DNA of 64,000 nt from NCBI RefSeq assembly GCF_022682495.2, contig NC_071391.1:110281195-110345194 (forward strand). Reading direction: 5' to 3'. How positions within the stretch are numbered: the stretch's first letter is position 1; every line of letters starts with the position of its first letter. Below the pieces are notes generated by a model. It had not been told where the DNA came from and made no database searches. It worked only from the letters and a program-made list of their open reading frames with translations. The DNA comes from Desmodus rotundus (Eukaryota > Chordata > Mammalia > Chiroptera > Phyllostomidae). Below, piece by piece: positions 35,492-48,275 of this stretch. Both the position numbers and the translations under genes were made by a program.

Positions 35492-36389
35492 TACTGTGCT
35501 GTAGTTTAGATTTACCTTTAAAGCAAGGGCAAAGAACAACAGAATTAGGATGATGACAAAATGGATCTTCAAGGTCAGAAACCTGGAGCCATAGCACCCT
35601 TGAAACAGATCACAAGAACTCTGCCAAATGCAGAATATTTTCAGGCAGTTTTTTTTTCTTGTCAGGAGAAGAAATGTGCTCATTTAGACCTCTATTTTAC
35701 TCTCCCTTCCCCTTGCCTAATAGCAGAGAGGATGCATGGGAGAGAGAATAGGTAAGAAAAGCAAAAAAGGAGCTTTTTCTAATCCACTCGAAACCCACCT
35801 TAAGACTCCAAGTTGCTAAAGCCACAGATAGGTCTAGCCTACAGTAAGGGAAGAAAGGGAAAGTACTTTAAGCAAAAATTGTAATAAACAGAAATAGATT
35901 TTGAAACTGAAATGAGATAGTTTGAATGAATTGAAGTGACTGGCAGTATATGGAATCTAGTCACAAATTATAAAAGGATCATTGGAAAGGGTGGTTATAT
36001 AGAATTTCTAAGCAGATATTGGAAAAATAAAATGCCTTGTCATTTGAACCTGTGAAGAAGTGAGAGTCCAATAAATGAACTGCACTAGGTGTGACATGCT
36101 GTTGCCAGCCTGCTTTGGGCTTAATAATGCAATAACAAATATGTAGGCATTGCATTTAAATAGTTCCTCCCAAGAGATATAATTATTAAAGAATATATTA
36201 TCATTTTCTTTTCTTTATTTGAATTCAGTCAGTAGCACTCAACTGTTCTCATTCCCTAGGGGAAAACTTGGTAAAAGGCTGTGACATAACAAATACATTA
36301 GTCTCTGCCCTGGGTTCCTAGCACAGAGCTCCTGAAACCTGGTAATTTTCTAAGTGATAACAGTAATAGGAGCATGTTTTGTTTTACTC
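35492..36389. other. Unassigned DNA
   Basis: No repeat or gene could be named. The small open frames at 35402-35755 lie on both strands across the LTR end and have no domain. Confidence 0.35.
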
Positions 36390-37115
36390 TTTGGTCTTTA
36401 ATTCTAATTCATGACATGGAGCTCCTAAATCCTTTGAAATTTCCTCGGTGGCAGGAATGTATTTTGTGCTAATGAGGTGACTCTTGGTGTGCTCCTGAAT
36501 GGGGAGCTGGGCACCAGAAAGACCAAGCCAAGGGATGTAACTTTCAGCCTCACCCTTTTTCCTCAGAAAAGGAGAAAGGGGCTAGAAATGGAGCTAATGA
36601 TTGATCATCTCTACATGCTGAAGCCTTCATAAAAACCACCAAAGTGTAGAGTTCATAGAGCTTCCAGACTGGCAAACATTTGGAGGTGCTAGGCATGTGG
36701 CTCACTGAGAGAGGGCATTGGTAACCCTTCTCATAATATACCTTGCCCAATGCATCTGGATGTTCATCTGCATCCTTTAATATATCATTCCATGTCATTT
36801 CTCTGAGCTACTCTAGCAAATTAATCAAACCAAGGAAAGGGTTGTAAAAACTTCCAATTTATAGCCAATTCTTGAGGCACAGAGCTGACAGCTTAGACTT
36901 GCAATTGGCACCTGAAAATGTGGGAGCAGGGTTATGAGATTGAGCCCTTAACCTGTACTATCTATGTCTAGGCAGATAGTATCAGAATTGAGTTACATTG
37001 TGGGACACAAAGCTGGTATGGCAGAAATGCTTGGTGTGGGAAAACCTTCAAATATCTGATGTCAGAAGGTTTTTGAGTATGGCAGTAATGTGAGGGTAAA
37101 GGAGAACACAAGACA
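36390..37115 (+). mobile_element. Old retroviral solo LTR, probable
   Basis: Blocks in order: 'gtgctaatgaggtgactctt', 'ggcaccagaaagaccaagcc', 'gagctactctagcaaattaa', 'gagcccttaacctgtactat', 'gcagatagtatcagaattga', 'attgtgggacacaaagctgg' and 'tctgatgtcagaaggttttt'. These recur in a common old mammalian LTR whose name I cannot fix. No coding region accompanies it. Confidence 0.6.
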
Positions 37116-37861
37116 AAGAGTTTTTCCTACTCTGACGCCATGCTTTCCACTTTCTTAGGCAATAAAAGTTTCACAGTCACTTTGAGTTACAAATATGGTC
37201 TTAAATCAATAAATGAAATATCTTCTCAGAATAATCCCAAATGGTACTGTGATTTAGAGTTGAAACTTCCCCAGCATCCAAGTTAAATTCTAATGCTAAA
37301 AGGAAGCTTTAGTTTGAAGGGTCAAGTGATTAACTTCTTACTTTCCTCACTTAGTGTTTCTGTTCCTTCCTCCACATCTGCTAATTATGGTTGTGACCTC
37401 TTCCAGGGGGCAAAGATATTCTTCCATCAAAGATTTTTGAGTAAACTGATTTTAGTAATCCAGCTTTAGAGCTCTCTCTGTGGATTTCATAGACATTGAA
37501 ATCAATTCTCTACCACCCCACCCCCATTTGGAGTTTTTGCTCATTCTTCGGAAAATATTACTTTATAATGCTGCAGGTTCCTTGAGATGGTCAAACAGAA
37601 CTCTATACATAATGATTCTTTAAAGCTCTCTTTCCCCAAGTTTCATGTGAAAAGGGCAATTAAGCCCACTCCAAATTTTTGACTCTCAACCATTTTATAT
37701 CCTCAACCTTAAAATGGATAAATGGGTAGAAAGGCATAATTTCTTAAATTTCCATTGCAATATCATTCTTATTTTCTTTAAATATCAGCAAAAGCATATT
37801 TTCCATATGCAACTGTGGTGTAGCACTATAAGCATGTCTTCATATTATTTTAGGGAGACCC
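37116..37861. other. Unassigned DNA
   Basis: Ordinary AT-rich sequence between two LTRs. Nothing is recognised. Confidence 0.4.
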
Positions 37862-38925
37862 TTGTATTATAGACTAAAAGATTGTGTCACCTAAAAATTA
37901 TATGTTAAGGCCCTAATTCCCAGTGCAACAGTGTCTGGAGGAAAAGACTTTGAGAAGTATTAGGTTTAGATGAGATCAGGATGGTGAGACCCCTATAATG
38001 GGATTTGTGCCTTTATAAGAAGAGAAAGAGAAAAAAAAATTCACTCTCATTCAATCTCATTCTCCGCCCCCCTTCTCCTTATGTGAGGATACCATGAAAG
38101 GGTGACTATCTAAAAGCCTAGAGGAGAACCTTAATCAAGATCCAACCCTGCCAGCACCTTGATCTTGGACTTCCCAGCATCTAAAACTGACTGGTGCAGC
38201 CACTGTGGAAATCAGTATGGAATTTCCTCAGAAAACTAAAAATGGAACTGCCCTTTGACCCAGCAATTCCACTGCTGGGATTATACCCTAAGAACACTGA
38301 AACGCCAATCCAAAAGAACCTATGCACCCCAATGTTCATAGCAGCACAACTTACAATAGCCAAGTACTGGAAGCAACCTAAGTGCCCATCAGCAAATGAG
38401 TGGATAAAAAAACTATGGTACATTTACACAATGGAATTCTATGCAGCAAAGAGAAAGAAGGAGCTTATACCCTTTGCAATGGCATGGATGGAACTGGAGA
38501 GCATTATGCTCAGTGAAATAAGCCAAGTGGTGAGGGACAGATGCCATGTGATCTCATCTTTGACTGGAACATAATCAACAAAAGAAAAAAACAAACAGAA
38601 TATGACCAGAGACATTGAAGTTGGGAACAGTCTGGCAGTGGCCAGAGGGGAATGGGGAGGGGGTAGTGGGGAGAGGGGTTTATAGGTGCTACTATACAGG
38701 ACACATGAACAAAATCAAGGGGGAGGGTGGAGGCAGGGAAGGGAGGTAGGTTCGGCTGGGGTGGGGTGGAGGGATGGGGAGAAAATGCAGACAACTGTTA
38801 TTGAATAACAATACAAATTTTTAAAAAAATAAAAAATAAATAAAACTGTAAGCAATAAATGCCTTCATTTAAGCCACCGAGTTTATGGTATGTTGTTTTA
38901 GCAGCACAAGAAGACTAAGACACCC
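37862..38925 (+). mobile_element. MaLR solo LTR (MLT1A-like), split by an L1
   Basis: Left part (37862-38187): 'aaattatatgttaaggccct', 'aggtttagatgagatcagga', 'atgggatttgtgcctttata', 'gccagcaccttgatcttgga', 'cttcccagcatctaaaactg'. Right part (about 38848-38925): 'gcaataaatgccttcattta', 'agccaccgagtttatggtat', 'agaagactaagaca'. Together they make one LTR of the ERVL-MaLR class. The polyadenylation-type AATAAA lies in the right part. Decayed, with no internal region. Confidence 0.85.
38188..38847 (+). mobile_element. Young LINE-1 tail inside the MLT1A-like LTR
   Basis: The ORF2 C-terminus is open over about 126 codons (38194-38574), with [20 protein letters not shown] and AKYWKQPKCPSANEWIKKLW. 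A very G-rich 3' UTR and a mixed A tail follow. The sequence aaaactg lies at both junctions and probably belongs to a target-site duplication. It is one of the least diverged L1 copies in the window, but lacks the RT and endonuclease domains. Confidence 0.9.
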
Positions 38926-41910
38926 TGGATATTGATACACCCCAAACCCCACTCCAACAAATTGTTTCAGAGATATTGTGGTTTCTCTGCTCCTACACAT
39001 GGTGGGTTTTCTCTCTGCATGAGTTACACTGAACACAGTTTGATCTGCGAGAAGTAACAGAGACGTGGTAAATCAGTGGGCCCTCTCTCCCCTGATTCCT
39101 TTCTCTGTGTTGTAGCGTCTCACATCAGGAAGTTAGAGCCAGTTTGCAAACTCAGGTCATCCCTTTGTAACTTCCCCAGCACGTGACAAATTAATTTGAT
39201 CCAAATTTTATTTCTGTGGGTATTTCACAGAGAATGTGAACTCCCTCGGTGAATCTGAGGTGACTTTATTATCATCCATCTCCTGAAGGAGGGACAGGTG
39301 TCTTCATAACTGTACAGAAAACCCAGCTTAATGGGAAAAAGGTCAATTTATTGAAATAGACACTTTGTATTTTGTTTTCAATGAGACTGATTGGCTGCTT
39401 GATGGATCATAAGTAACTTTGTCAAGTTAATTGGCCTGTGGTAGACTGGTCAGTATAGCTCTGTTTATAGAGCTAGTAAGGAATCTGAGACAAGGAGGAA
39501 TGCCTAGGTAAGGAGATTAATTAATTACATTAAAAACATGGGATAGGGAGAGGCTCAGCCTAACTTCTTTTACTAAACTTTTATGTATTTTATAACCTCT
39601 TAATACTTGTTTCACTGTATGCTATTCATAAAAATCAGAAAATACATTTTTATTCATCCAAAGTGTTGGAAAATATATCCAATATTTGGCATATTCAGGC
39701 CATGGACTAGGCGATAAAGTCCTTAAGAGAAGGCACTGGATTTTTAAAAATTTTTGTAGACTTGGTTCCCATTACAGTATCTAATCTTTTGTATAAACTC
39801 ACTAAAGTCTTTTTGAGTAGACTGAAATCTAAATTGCATCCATTCATGTTAAGAGTGTCCCCCGTGTTAGAGGCCATCTGGTATCATAGTAATTGCAGAG
39901 TAAATTACTTAATTTCAAGCTAATTTTACGCAAGAACAGTGTGTTAACTAGCACTGCTCTCACCTTCGTTTATGATCAGGGCTCTTTTGAAGTGGAGTCT
40001 ATTACATAACTATTGCCTCCCGGTCCTTCTACTCTCTCAGCTCCAACACAGATTAAAGTTGAAAAAAGACACAGTTCTTTAGGTGCTAGGGCAAAAGGTG
40101 GAGGAATTGTAGGCAATGGACAGTAACCGTTTTATATTTATCAAGGAGGTAAACATAAGATAACAGTATTTTAAAGATAAAACAGGTAAAAGCAAAAATA
40201 GCAGATGCTGTTAACTACAGTTGAGGCATAAATCAGTCCATCTGATAAGAACAGAAGCACCCGATGACCAGAAATTACTGCAATATATATAAAGTGATGT
40301 GATCTTCTTAATTAATTGTAATTTTATAAAAATCTTTAAAAATACTGGCTCTGGTGGGTGAAGGTAAAATTGACGACCATGTATCTGGGCATGTAGTAAG
40401 GCAAATATCTGAGGTAGAGCAAATCACCTTTCGGATCCACAAACTGCACTCATTTATTTCCTCCCCAGGGTGCAGCAGTACTTTCATCCATTTTAGATTT
40501 ATTTTGTCCTGCAAAAAACAGTGAACTCCTAACAATTGATAAATCATTATTTTTTTCTGATCAAAATTGGAGTCCGTAGAAGGCGATACTTAATATAACA
40601 TTAAGAATCACTGATGGTGTAATTACTCAGATTATGGAAAAGATGTGGAACTTTTCTTTTTTGTGTGGAAGATACTCTCCTTGTATTTTACAAAGTACAC
40701 AAAATGGACAACTGCAAACTCCAGATTGGTAAATTCCATTCAATGTTAAACTGGATCCAAATATAGAGACATTCCCTAGGGAGTGAGATTAGTTTTTTCA
40801 CAGTAAAAATCTCAAACAGTGTAGTTACTGAGGACACTGAAGTTTAGGTAGTCATACATAAATATGTGTAAATTCAGAAATAAACAAAAGTGTCTTTAGG
40901 AATGAAGATTGAAGAAAAATGGATATCAATAAGGAATAGAGCCATCTTCATGATTTGGAGCACATGGGATTTAAGAAAGTTAGTTTTGTGCAATCTATTG
41001 GGATTATAGATTTACTAGGCCTTATTATCTGTTTTAGTTTATCTCATAATATTTCAGGTCTAACCCAAATGACAATTATATAGGCTAAAGGAAGGTATAA
41101 GGAAAGTTAGAGATTTTAAACAAGGCAGGGGCTTCAGAGAATGTGGATAGACCTGTTGGAAAAAAACTAAGAAGAATAGAGTTTGCAACATGTAAAGAGA
41201 GGAGAGAAGAGAGTCAATTAGAACAGGACTGTTTCAGGGGAGGGAGATTAATAACTTCCAGATGTTTTAGAGTACGTATGTATATAATTTCAAAGTCTAA
41301 CTCCCAAATGCAGCCACAGCACCTTACCAAGCCAACCAATACAAGAACAAAATGTTGACTTTCCCGAGTATAAAATCCCTGAACTTTCACAGCTCTATGA
41401 CATTGACTTCTACTGAAGTTATAGCTCACCGACTCTTTGAAAGTTCTGGAGGGAGAGTCTGACCTTGCTCAGAAGAGGATCTACTCCACAATGATGACCT
41501 AGGTCACTTTCTGGGGAGCAGTGAGCATTGTGTCTACATGACCATCATGGAGACACACATAGAAATTAAGATACGGGGGCCTTCCTTCCCTATCTCAAAT
41601 TAATATGTGAGTCAGGGGAAGGTTGAGATAGATATATTTTAGATTGGACAGTATTTTGTTGTAGCGAATGAGTCTGCAGTAAATACTCTACTTGAAAACA
41701 CCACCTCTGGTTTATTTCCACATAATATGTCAAAACGAGTGAAAGGAATGTAACACAATTTATTTTAGAATTTAAACCACTGTAGCTTTGACATATACAC
41801 ACTATTATCTAAAAAGAATGAATCATGAGCTCCACACCACATGTCTACCATCTCATAATAAGCCAAAGGCAAGAACAAGAAGAAGGATATCCAAACTAAA
41901 CTACTATCAG

Positions 41911-41954
<44 letters not shown>

Positions 41955-42008
41955 CAGAGAGAGAGAGAGATGAGAAAAAAATTGGGGTGAAAGAAAAGCT
42001 CAAAATTA
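38926..42008. other. Unassigned DNA, about 3 kb
   Basis: The longest stretch without a nameable repeat except simple sequence at 41912-41971. No open frame has a recognisable domain and there is no convincing exon. It may be old unique sequence. Confidence 0.4.
41912..41971. repeat. (GT)n microsatellite followed by (GA)n
   Basis: About 20 GT units run from 41912 to 41953, then gagaga to about 41971. It is long enough to vary in length between individuals. Confidence 0.97.
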
Positions 42009-42059
42009 TCTTATTCTGACACCTGATCACCCATCCTAGCACCTTTAGTAAAATACAGT

Positions 42060-42246
42060 TGTCCCTTTCCCCAGTTACATGCTTCTTTCTTTGTCATATC
42101 CCTTTACTTTCTTTCCTCTGAGTCCCAAGAGCCCTTCTTTTGCTTTACTTGCTTTCTGAGACCACCCACACAGCCCAGCTGGCTCACTTCTTCTACCATT
42201 CACTTCTACTTCTGTAACTTTGTAAATAAACTTTTGCTTATAAAAA
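42060..42246 (+). mobile_element. LTR fragment (same family as 52342-52985)
   Basis: The block 'agagcccttcttttgcttta', 'cacacagcccagctggctca' and the end 'gtaaataaacttttgcttat' match the reverse complement of 52430-52545. The AATAAA signal and the U5-like end give the plus orientation. Only the 3' part of the LTR is visible. Confidence 0.65.
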
Positions 42247-42454
42247 ACAAAAGCAAACAAAACAATTTATTCCTTACAGTTGTTTGAGAAGTTATTTACA
42301 TATTAAAGTCCTTTACAAATCAGATACTGTAAGATGGGAATCTTGATTTACTTGAGTTGTGCCATTGTGAGGTGTTGAAGAATTCCCTTGAGTCAATGAT
42401 AGTCCAGAATGCCTTACACATTTTATGAGCCTGTCAGGCAGAAGAGGACAACAG

Positions 42455-42590
42455 TTATGTTAAACTACCAGGATTTAAATCACTTGCTCAATGCTTACCA
42501 GGTTGTCAACTTTGGTGAGTTTTGTAAGCAGATTAAATCTGTTTCCTCATCTGTAAATGGGATTATAGTGATGTTACAAATAATAGTGTA
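42455..42590 (+). repeat. MIR-type ancient SINE
   Basis: 'ccaggatttaaatcacttgc' and 'ctgtttcctcatctgtaaat' followed by 'gggattatagtgatgttaca' are in MIR order. Confidence 0.55.
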
Positions 42591-42738
42591 TCTTTTTATA
42601 CTCTGCCTTCAGAACTCCTTTGCATAAAAAGTAAACAAAGTATTTGTGTTATTGAGTGGACTCATATAAAAATGAAAGAGAATTAGCATTACATGATTTT
42701 TATATGATCAACAAGGCCACCACTTGAGGTGATTTTGT

Positions 42739-43010
42739 AGACCAGCCCTGCCCAAGAAAATTACAATGGGAGCCATTTATGTAGTTTTAGTTTATCTTGG
42801 GTCATATTTTTAAAAAGCAGTTTAACCTGTAATCAATACAAAAACTGTTAAGGAGATATTTTACATGTTTTCAGTACTAAGTCTTTGAAATCCAGTGAAT
42901 ATTTTCTTCATATAGCTCATCTCAAATTAGAGAAGCCACGTTTCATGTACACAATAGCCACAGGTGGCTAGTGGCTACTTTTTATGGCCAACGCAGTTCC
43001 AGAACAGATC
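42739..43010 (+). mobile_element. hAT-type (Charlie/MER5 group) non-autonomous DNA transposon
   Basis: Blocks run from 'ccagccctgcccaagaaaat' through 'cctgtaatcaatacaaaaac', 'gagatattttacatgttttc', 'actaagtctttgaaatccag' and 'gccacaggtggctagtggct' to 'ggccaacgcagtt'. This is the order of a well-known mammal-wide hAT MITE. It is too decayed to see an 8-bp target duplication. Confidence 0.8.
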
Positions 43011-44913
43011 ACCTACATTACCTAGGACATATGACAGAATCACCCCTCTCCTGCTCATGGAGTACATGTCATTCATTTCTTTTGTGGCTGCTCTTGACCT
43101 CAGCAACCTATTCGATAAACTCTCAGGAAGCTACTACCCATTACTGAGAGTTAGCATATGAAATGAAACTTACTTGTAAACCCAAATCTACATAAATGTC
43201 TATAAATTTCTAGTTGTTGTAGAAAAATTTTCTTTGGTCACAAAACATTTCTGTAACTGGCAACAGGAATCATTAATCCTATCAACAGATTATCAAATAT
43301 CATTAGCTTTGGCAAAAAGAGTAGGTAAGGCTGAATAATTTGTTTACAGAAAAGCTGTCCCTAAGAAATAATTTCCTATGTCTGTGTTTTGTAAACATTT
43401 ATTAAGTTGCATTATTACTTAAGACTAAATATATTAAAACCTGTAGGTTAGCAAAAACTTAAATTAATAACTTGACACAGGGGTATTTTTTCCTAGTCTT
43501 TTCCAGGTATCTTCTACTCTCTCCTTCCTCCCCACCCCCACGCTCCATCATTATTCCCAGTGATATATGAGTAACGATTTTTCAGGACCCTCATCTCATA
43601 CCCAGAAAACCTGAGGGACAATTTCTCCATCATACAACTACTTCCTGTGGATCATAAATATTTCAGCCATATCAGTAAGCAGAATCTGACCACTTTTATA
43701 GATGCCTTTGAATGACGTCACTTTCATGACTGTCAGGAAAAAAATGGGATAACTGTAATGGCATTATCAATATAAATAAAATAAAATATATTTTTACAAA
43801 AAGAAAAGTCAGCCTCCACAATTTAATGAATGAAAAGGAGGATCCTGTCTCAGAAGTACGTTAACTTCTTTGTAAAGCATGGCAAACTTGAAATACCACA
43901 AAGAGAACACCCAGCTGCTGAACCTAACAGACTGACTTTCTCACACTTATGACCCTGACCCTTGTACAGCATGAAAAGCACATATCCGTGTGCTCTCTGC
44001 TCTAGCAGTCTCATGCAGGCTTCTAAACTGGAAAATACATTGCTTTTGAGCAATTGAAGGAAAAGATTGAAGGAAATCTTACTGAAACCACCACACAACT
44101 TATTAGCTAAGAAATGTGTAAATGGGTATGTACCAGGGCACCAAAAGATGATTTAATTGGTTACAGAATTCCAGAGGGCTATGTGAAGATTGATATTTTC
44201 ATCCAAAACCATCTGTGACTCTACACTTAGTGAGAGAAGAAAAAATCTACCTAAATACTACCTAATAAATATATGATTTCAGGGAGAGGGGCCAGGTCTT
44301 TTATGGCCCCTCTTCCTCCTGGACTTGCTGATTGATGATGCCTCATCTTATAGCATTACAGATCCGTATCTATGACTCAAGTCTTAGCCTTTGTTAAAAT
44401 ACAACTTCCCCTGGAGGTTTTAACACGTTAAATATGAATGACTATGTAGGTCCTTTTCAATTAGCTAAAGTTGTAGCTGGCCCTCCACTGACCCCAGACT
44501 CAGGTAGATCTTACACTGCTAGCACGCTGATAATAGTGGGTATGGGAAAATAACTAGGAGTAAAGTCATATTCTAAAGTGAAATATTTGCCTTTCTTCAA
44601 CCATTAAGTCTGGACAATTTTCCGTGTTTCTTACACTTGAGAGGTAATGGTGGCTTAGGTCTTCTGCCCCAGGGTTTTCTCTCTTACCTGTGAACAGGAA
44701 GTGGGATGGAGGAGGACCACACTGGCAGAGAGGAGAGTGTTCCTGCTGCATGCTCAGGCTTTTCAATCAGGAACTTACATGCAAACTGACCAGAATGCTT
44801 TGTTCATATAAAGAAGTTTTGATTTTTAAACACCGATCCATATATTATACCTTGGTTTAAGGGAATATGTGTTATAGGTGCCTTTCCAATTCTGAAAACT
44901 CCAATTAAAGGTC
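43011..44913. other. Unassigned DNA
   Basis: No nameable repeat or gene was found. Open frames at 43850-44098 and 44566-44766 (minus) have no recognisable domain. Confidence 0.35.
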
Positions 44914-44916
44914 TCA

Positions 44917-45159
44917 GAGCCAAACCATTGCTGAGGTATTATTTAACCCTTTATAATTTATTATCCTTAAGTACCTTCTAATGGGTTTCATCGATTTGTT
45001 CATTGTGCTTATCACCAGGCGGTTTGGCCATTTATCCAACGTGTTGACATTCACATTGATTTTTGAATAGCCTTCAATGTCTTTCTTCATTTGGGCAGGG
45101 TTGATGAGCCCATTCTCAAATAAACAAGTAATTGAAAAGAGGATCTTTCCTATTTGTAT
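44917..45159 (-). other. Unidentified 81-codon open frame with splice-like borders
   Basis: The minus strand stays open from 45159 to a TGA at 44914-44916. It includes IQIGKILFSITCLFENGLIN and, further on, KKDIEGYSKINVNVNTLDKW and NRLVISTMNKSMKPI. A pyrimidine-rich tract ending tttatttgag precedes 45114 and a gtactt follows 44975, so a 140-base exon (45114-44975) can be drawn. Codons look less AT-biased than the surroundings. I do not recognise the family. It could be an exon, a decayed gene or transposase fragment, or chance. Confidence 0.25.
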
Positions 45160-45249
45160 CTAGTGGTTTTAAAAACACAGTATGGAGATATGTGGCTGCA
45201 ATTGTAGAAGAGAAGGATCTTAAGAAGTACACTGAGGTGGGTCATAATA

Positions 45250-45425
45250 GTAATTGCTTACACTTCCATAGTGCTTGCTAGATTCTAGGCTTCCTTTTAA
45301 ATGCTGTAAACTAATTTAATATTTAAACCCTAAAAAGAGCTTAAATATTATTAGCCTCATTTTACATATGAGGAAATTGAGGCACAGAGAGGTTAATTAA
45401 CTTTTTAAATTTCATACAGTATTTC
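45250..45425 (-). repeat. MIR-type ancient SINE (minus strand)
   Basis: 'ccatagtgcttgctagattc' (reversed 3' block), 'tttaaatgctgtaaactaat', then 'cattttacatatgaggaaat' and 'tgaggcacagagaggttaat' are the reversed MIR core. Confidence 0.85.
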
Positions 45426-46235
45426 TGCCTTTTCAGTCATACACTGAAAGGTTGAGGAAACACAAAATCAGTAAATGATTAAACAACAAAGAATATGTCC
45501 CTTACCACATACAGCTAAGCTTTCCAGGAAAGCTTAACGGAACTTGATCTGACTTTATAACTTTCATTCAGACAAGGAAAAGGAAACTGTGGGGCTCTTG
45601 GCTGGCTGAAGCTGATGGAGTTGGCATCCAGAAGGAGAGAAGCACATATTGATGTAGGAAATTACATATGTGCCTAAGTGACTGAGTAAAGTGATTTAGC
45701 TATCGTTACTGGCAGTTAGGCAATGACTACTGAAAATGGGAGGCAGGAGCAATGCTGAGCTGAAGAAAAATCGACAAGCAAAGAACCGTGACTGAAGATT
45801 GAGGCATCTCTGAAAGAGCCCATCAAGACAAAAGGTGCAAAATCAGGATGAAGTTCTTGCTCTACTGATTCCTGCACAAATTCAATAACATGGATCTTGA
45901 AAATCAACCATGTGTGCTTGGAATAAATGTACAAAAAAAATCAGATCAAGTTGCAAGTACCAGCATATGTGCTCAGGTGTTATCTGTCTTGTGTTTTTCC
46001 CCAGACACCAAAATCGGAGGATATTTGCCACTCCCAACTGATTCAGTCATTAAACTACATAAATATGGTCGCACTGAAAGGTGAGAGCTCCTGCTTATAA
46101 ACCCTTTAAGGCCTTGTGATATGCTTTTATGTAGAGCACCATCTTCACCATCACAGCGGTTAAAGCCGTTGTTGTTTTCCTGATCCTGAAGACAGACATG
46201 GAGAGTCTGAAGAGAACTGGGGCTCATTCTCATTT

Positions 46236-46385
46236 GGTGCCAGGAACTAAGCAAGACCGTTGTACACTCTTACCTCTCCCAGAAAACCCGTTAAGAATGG
46301 GGTGTTATCTCCAAGGACACTGAGGCCCAGTGTTTCCATAATTGACTTAGCACAGAATACCTGATCACAAGGTCAATACCTGGCA
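46236..46385 (-). repeat. MIR-type ancient SINE (minus strand), diverged
   Basis: 'ggtgccaggaactaagcaag' and 'ggacactgaggcccagtgtt', then a 'gatcacaaggtcaatacctgg' block, fit reversed MIR. Confidence 0.5.
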
Positions 46386-46813
46386 AGAACAGGACACTTT
46401 AAAAGGGGTTGATTCCAGCCTGTACTCTGAATTACCTTATTAGAAAACTTCACACATGAGAAACAAAAGTGAAGTTAGGCTTCAGCTTAATTTGTAAAAG
46501 CCTTCCTGGGGTATCAAATATATTGAAAACATTAACAATGTAAATTCCTTGGGAATACCAAATTGCTGAGGTAGGCATCAGCCCAAATAAACCTTTTTAA
46601 TAACCAAATATAGTTCAGCTATTTTTCTATTTTTATACTTGGCCTTGAGTTTGCCATGCAACATGTGCAAATCCATTTTAGCTATACACAATTTATTTGT
46701 AAATCAGGTAATGTTATGTCAACCCAATCAGATTGTTCTTTTTGGTATTTATACTTTTGAGGTCATATTGAAAATACAGTACCAAATCTAAAATCGTAAA
46801 GATCTACCCTTGT

Positions 46814-46960
46814 GCCCTAGCTGGTGTAGCTCAGTGGATTGAGCACTGGCCTGTGAAACAATGGGTCGCTGGTTCGATACCCAGTCAGGGCATATGCCTG
46901 GGTTGCAGGCCTCCCGATGGAGGGTGCGCAAGAAGCAACCACACATTGATGTTTCACTCA
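46814..46960 (+). mobile_element. VES SINE, lacking its CT-rich tail
   Basis: Head gccctagctggtgtagctca, box B ggttcgatacccagtcaggg and 'gcaaccacacattgatgttt' are present. It stops at 'cactc' and runs straight into older L1 sequence, so the 3' tail has been lost. Confidence 0.9.
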
Positions 46961-47751
46961 TGGCTCAAGTCAGCATTTGATACACTCTCTGTAACTATAT
47001 ATTTAGTGATATGTCTTTTCTAGAGTTTCATATAAATGGAAATATATTCTGTGTACTCATTAATGTCCTTTTTAGTTCCCTTATGACAATGGTTTTTAGA
47101 TTCATCTGTGTGCTTTCAAGTATCAGTATAGTATTCATTTTTCTTGCTGAGTACTACCCTATTATATAGATATACCAAAATGTGTTCATCCATTCACCTA
47201 TTTACATTTGGATTTTTTAAATAAATGGTAATTTAAAATAAATATTTTACAGACTTTAACATTAAGTATTTGTGTGAACACAATACTCATTTATCTTGTT
47301 TAATACATATTAATAAAATCTCTGCATCACATAAGTGATATTTAAATTTATAAAACAGTGAGTAAATATTTTCCAAAGTGATTGTACTTTCCTTAACATT
47401 TAGATTGTCAGTCTAATTTTAGCCATTTTGCTGGATTGTAGCAATAGCAAGTTGTGGATTAATTTCCATTCCTGGAACAAACTTCATTTGGTCATGGAGT
47501 ATTATTATTCCTTATATTGCTGATAATAGTTTCTAACTTTTTAGCAATTTTTAAGATGTATCTTCATAAGGATATTGTGGTGAAATTGCTGGTTTCTTTT
47601 CATGTGCCTGCTTAATTACTTTCTTCCTGTATTTTCTTTGATTCTGAATTTAGGAAATGTTTTCCCCATGCAATGAATTGAAAATTTTCTTCTTACTCTA
47701 TTTTTGAATGATTTATGTTACTCATATAAAGAGGTGTATTTGCTTGTTCCC

Positions 47752-48275
47752 ATCAAAGCTCAGTAAGACATGGACAGGAGCCTGCAGCCAAGAAAGTAAG
47801 GCTTTATTATTTGAGGAAGTGGCACATGCCAGTAGTCGTAGGTGAACTAATGCTAAAAGACCTGACTTCCCGATGGCTTCTAAAGGATGGGTTACATATG
47901 GGAAAAATCATTAATTAGAGTGACCAAGGGAGTTAGGGTCACAGTCAAGGACATAGTCTCTACAGCTTGGTCTGTGCTAAGGTAGGCGATAGTTGATCAT
48001 TGCCTCAGGTCCTGATCAGCCACAGGATCACTTCACCTGGTTTCTCTGCTTTTCTGGATCTGGAGTTTAAACAAAACTGAAACCTAAATGTTTTCTTTAG
48101 TTTAATTGAATCTTTCTCTGTGGTCAACAAACCTGAGGCTTTGTTTCTGAGATTATTTGATTGCAACCAGAACCTCATTGTCCTGAAGGCTTACTGATTA
48201 AGGGAGTGGATATGCAAGGGGGGAGGCAGGTGAGTCAGGGTGCTGGATGAGGCCAGTCTGAATCAAAAGGAAAGA
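47752..48275 (-). mobile_element. Solo LTR, minus strand, probable
   Basis: On the minus strand an AATAAAGCC polyadenylation-type site (about 47800) is followed by a U5-like end, with about 470 bp upstream. The phrase 'tctctgcttttctggatctg' is shared in position and wording with the LTR at 52342-52985, so the two are related. It interrupts the L1 frame at both sides. No coding region is attached. Confidence 0.6.

Noticed and set aside
38926..42008. Possible conserved regulatory region because repeats are sparse
   Set aside because: Nothing positive supports function. Lack of nameable repeats by eye is not evidence, and conservation data would be needed.
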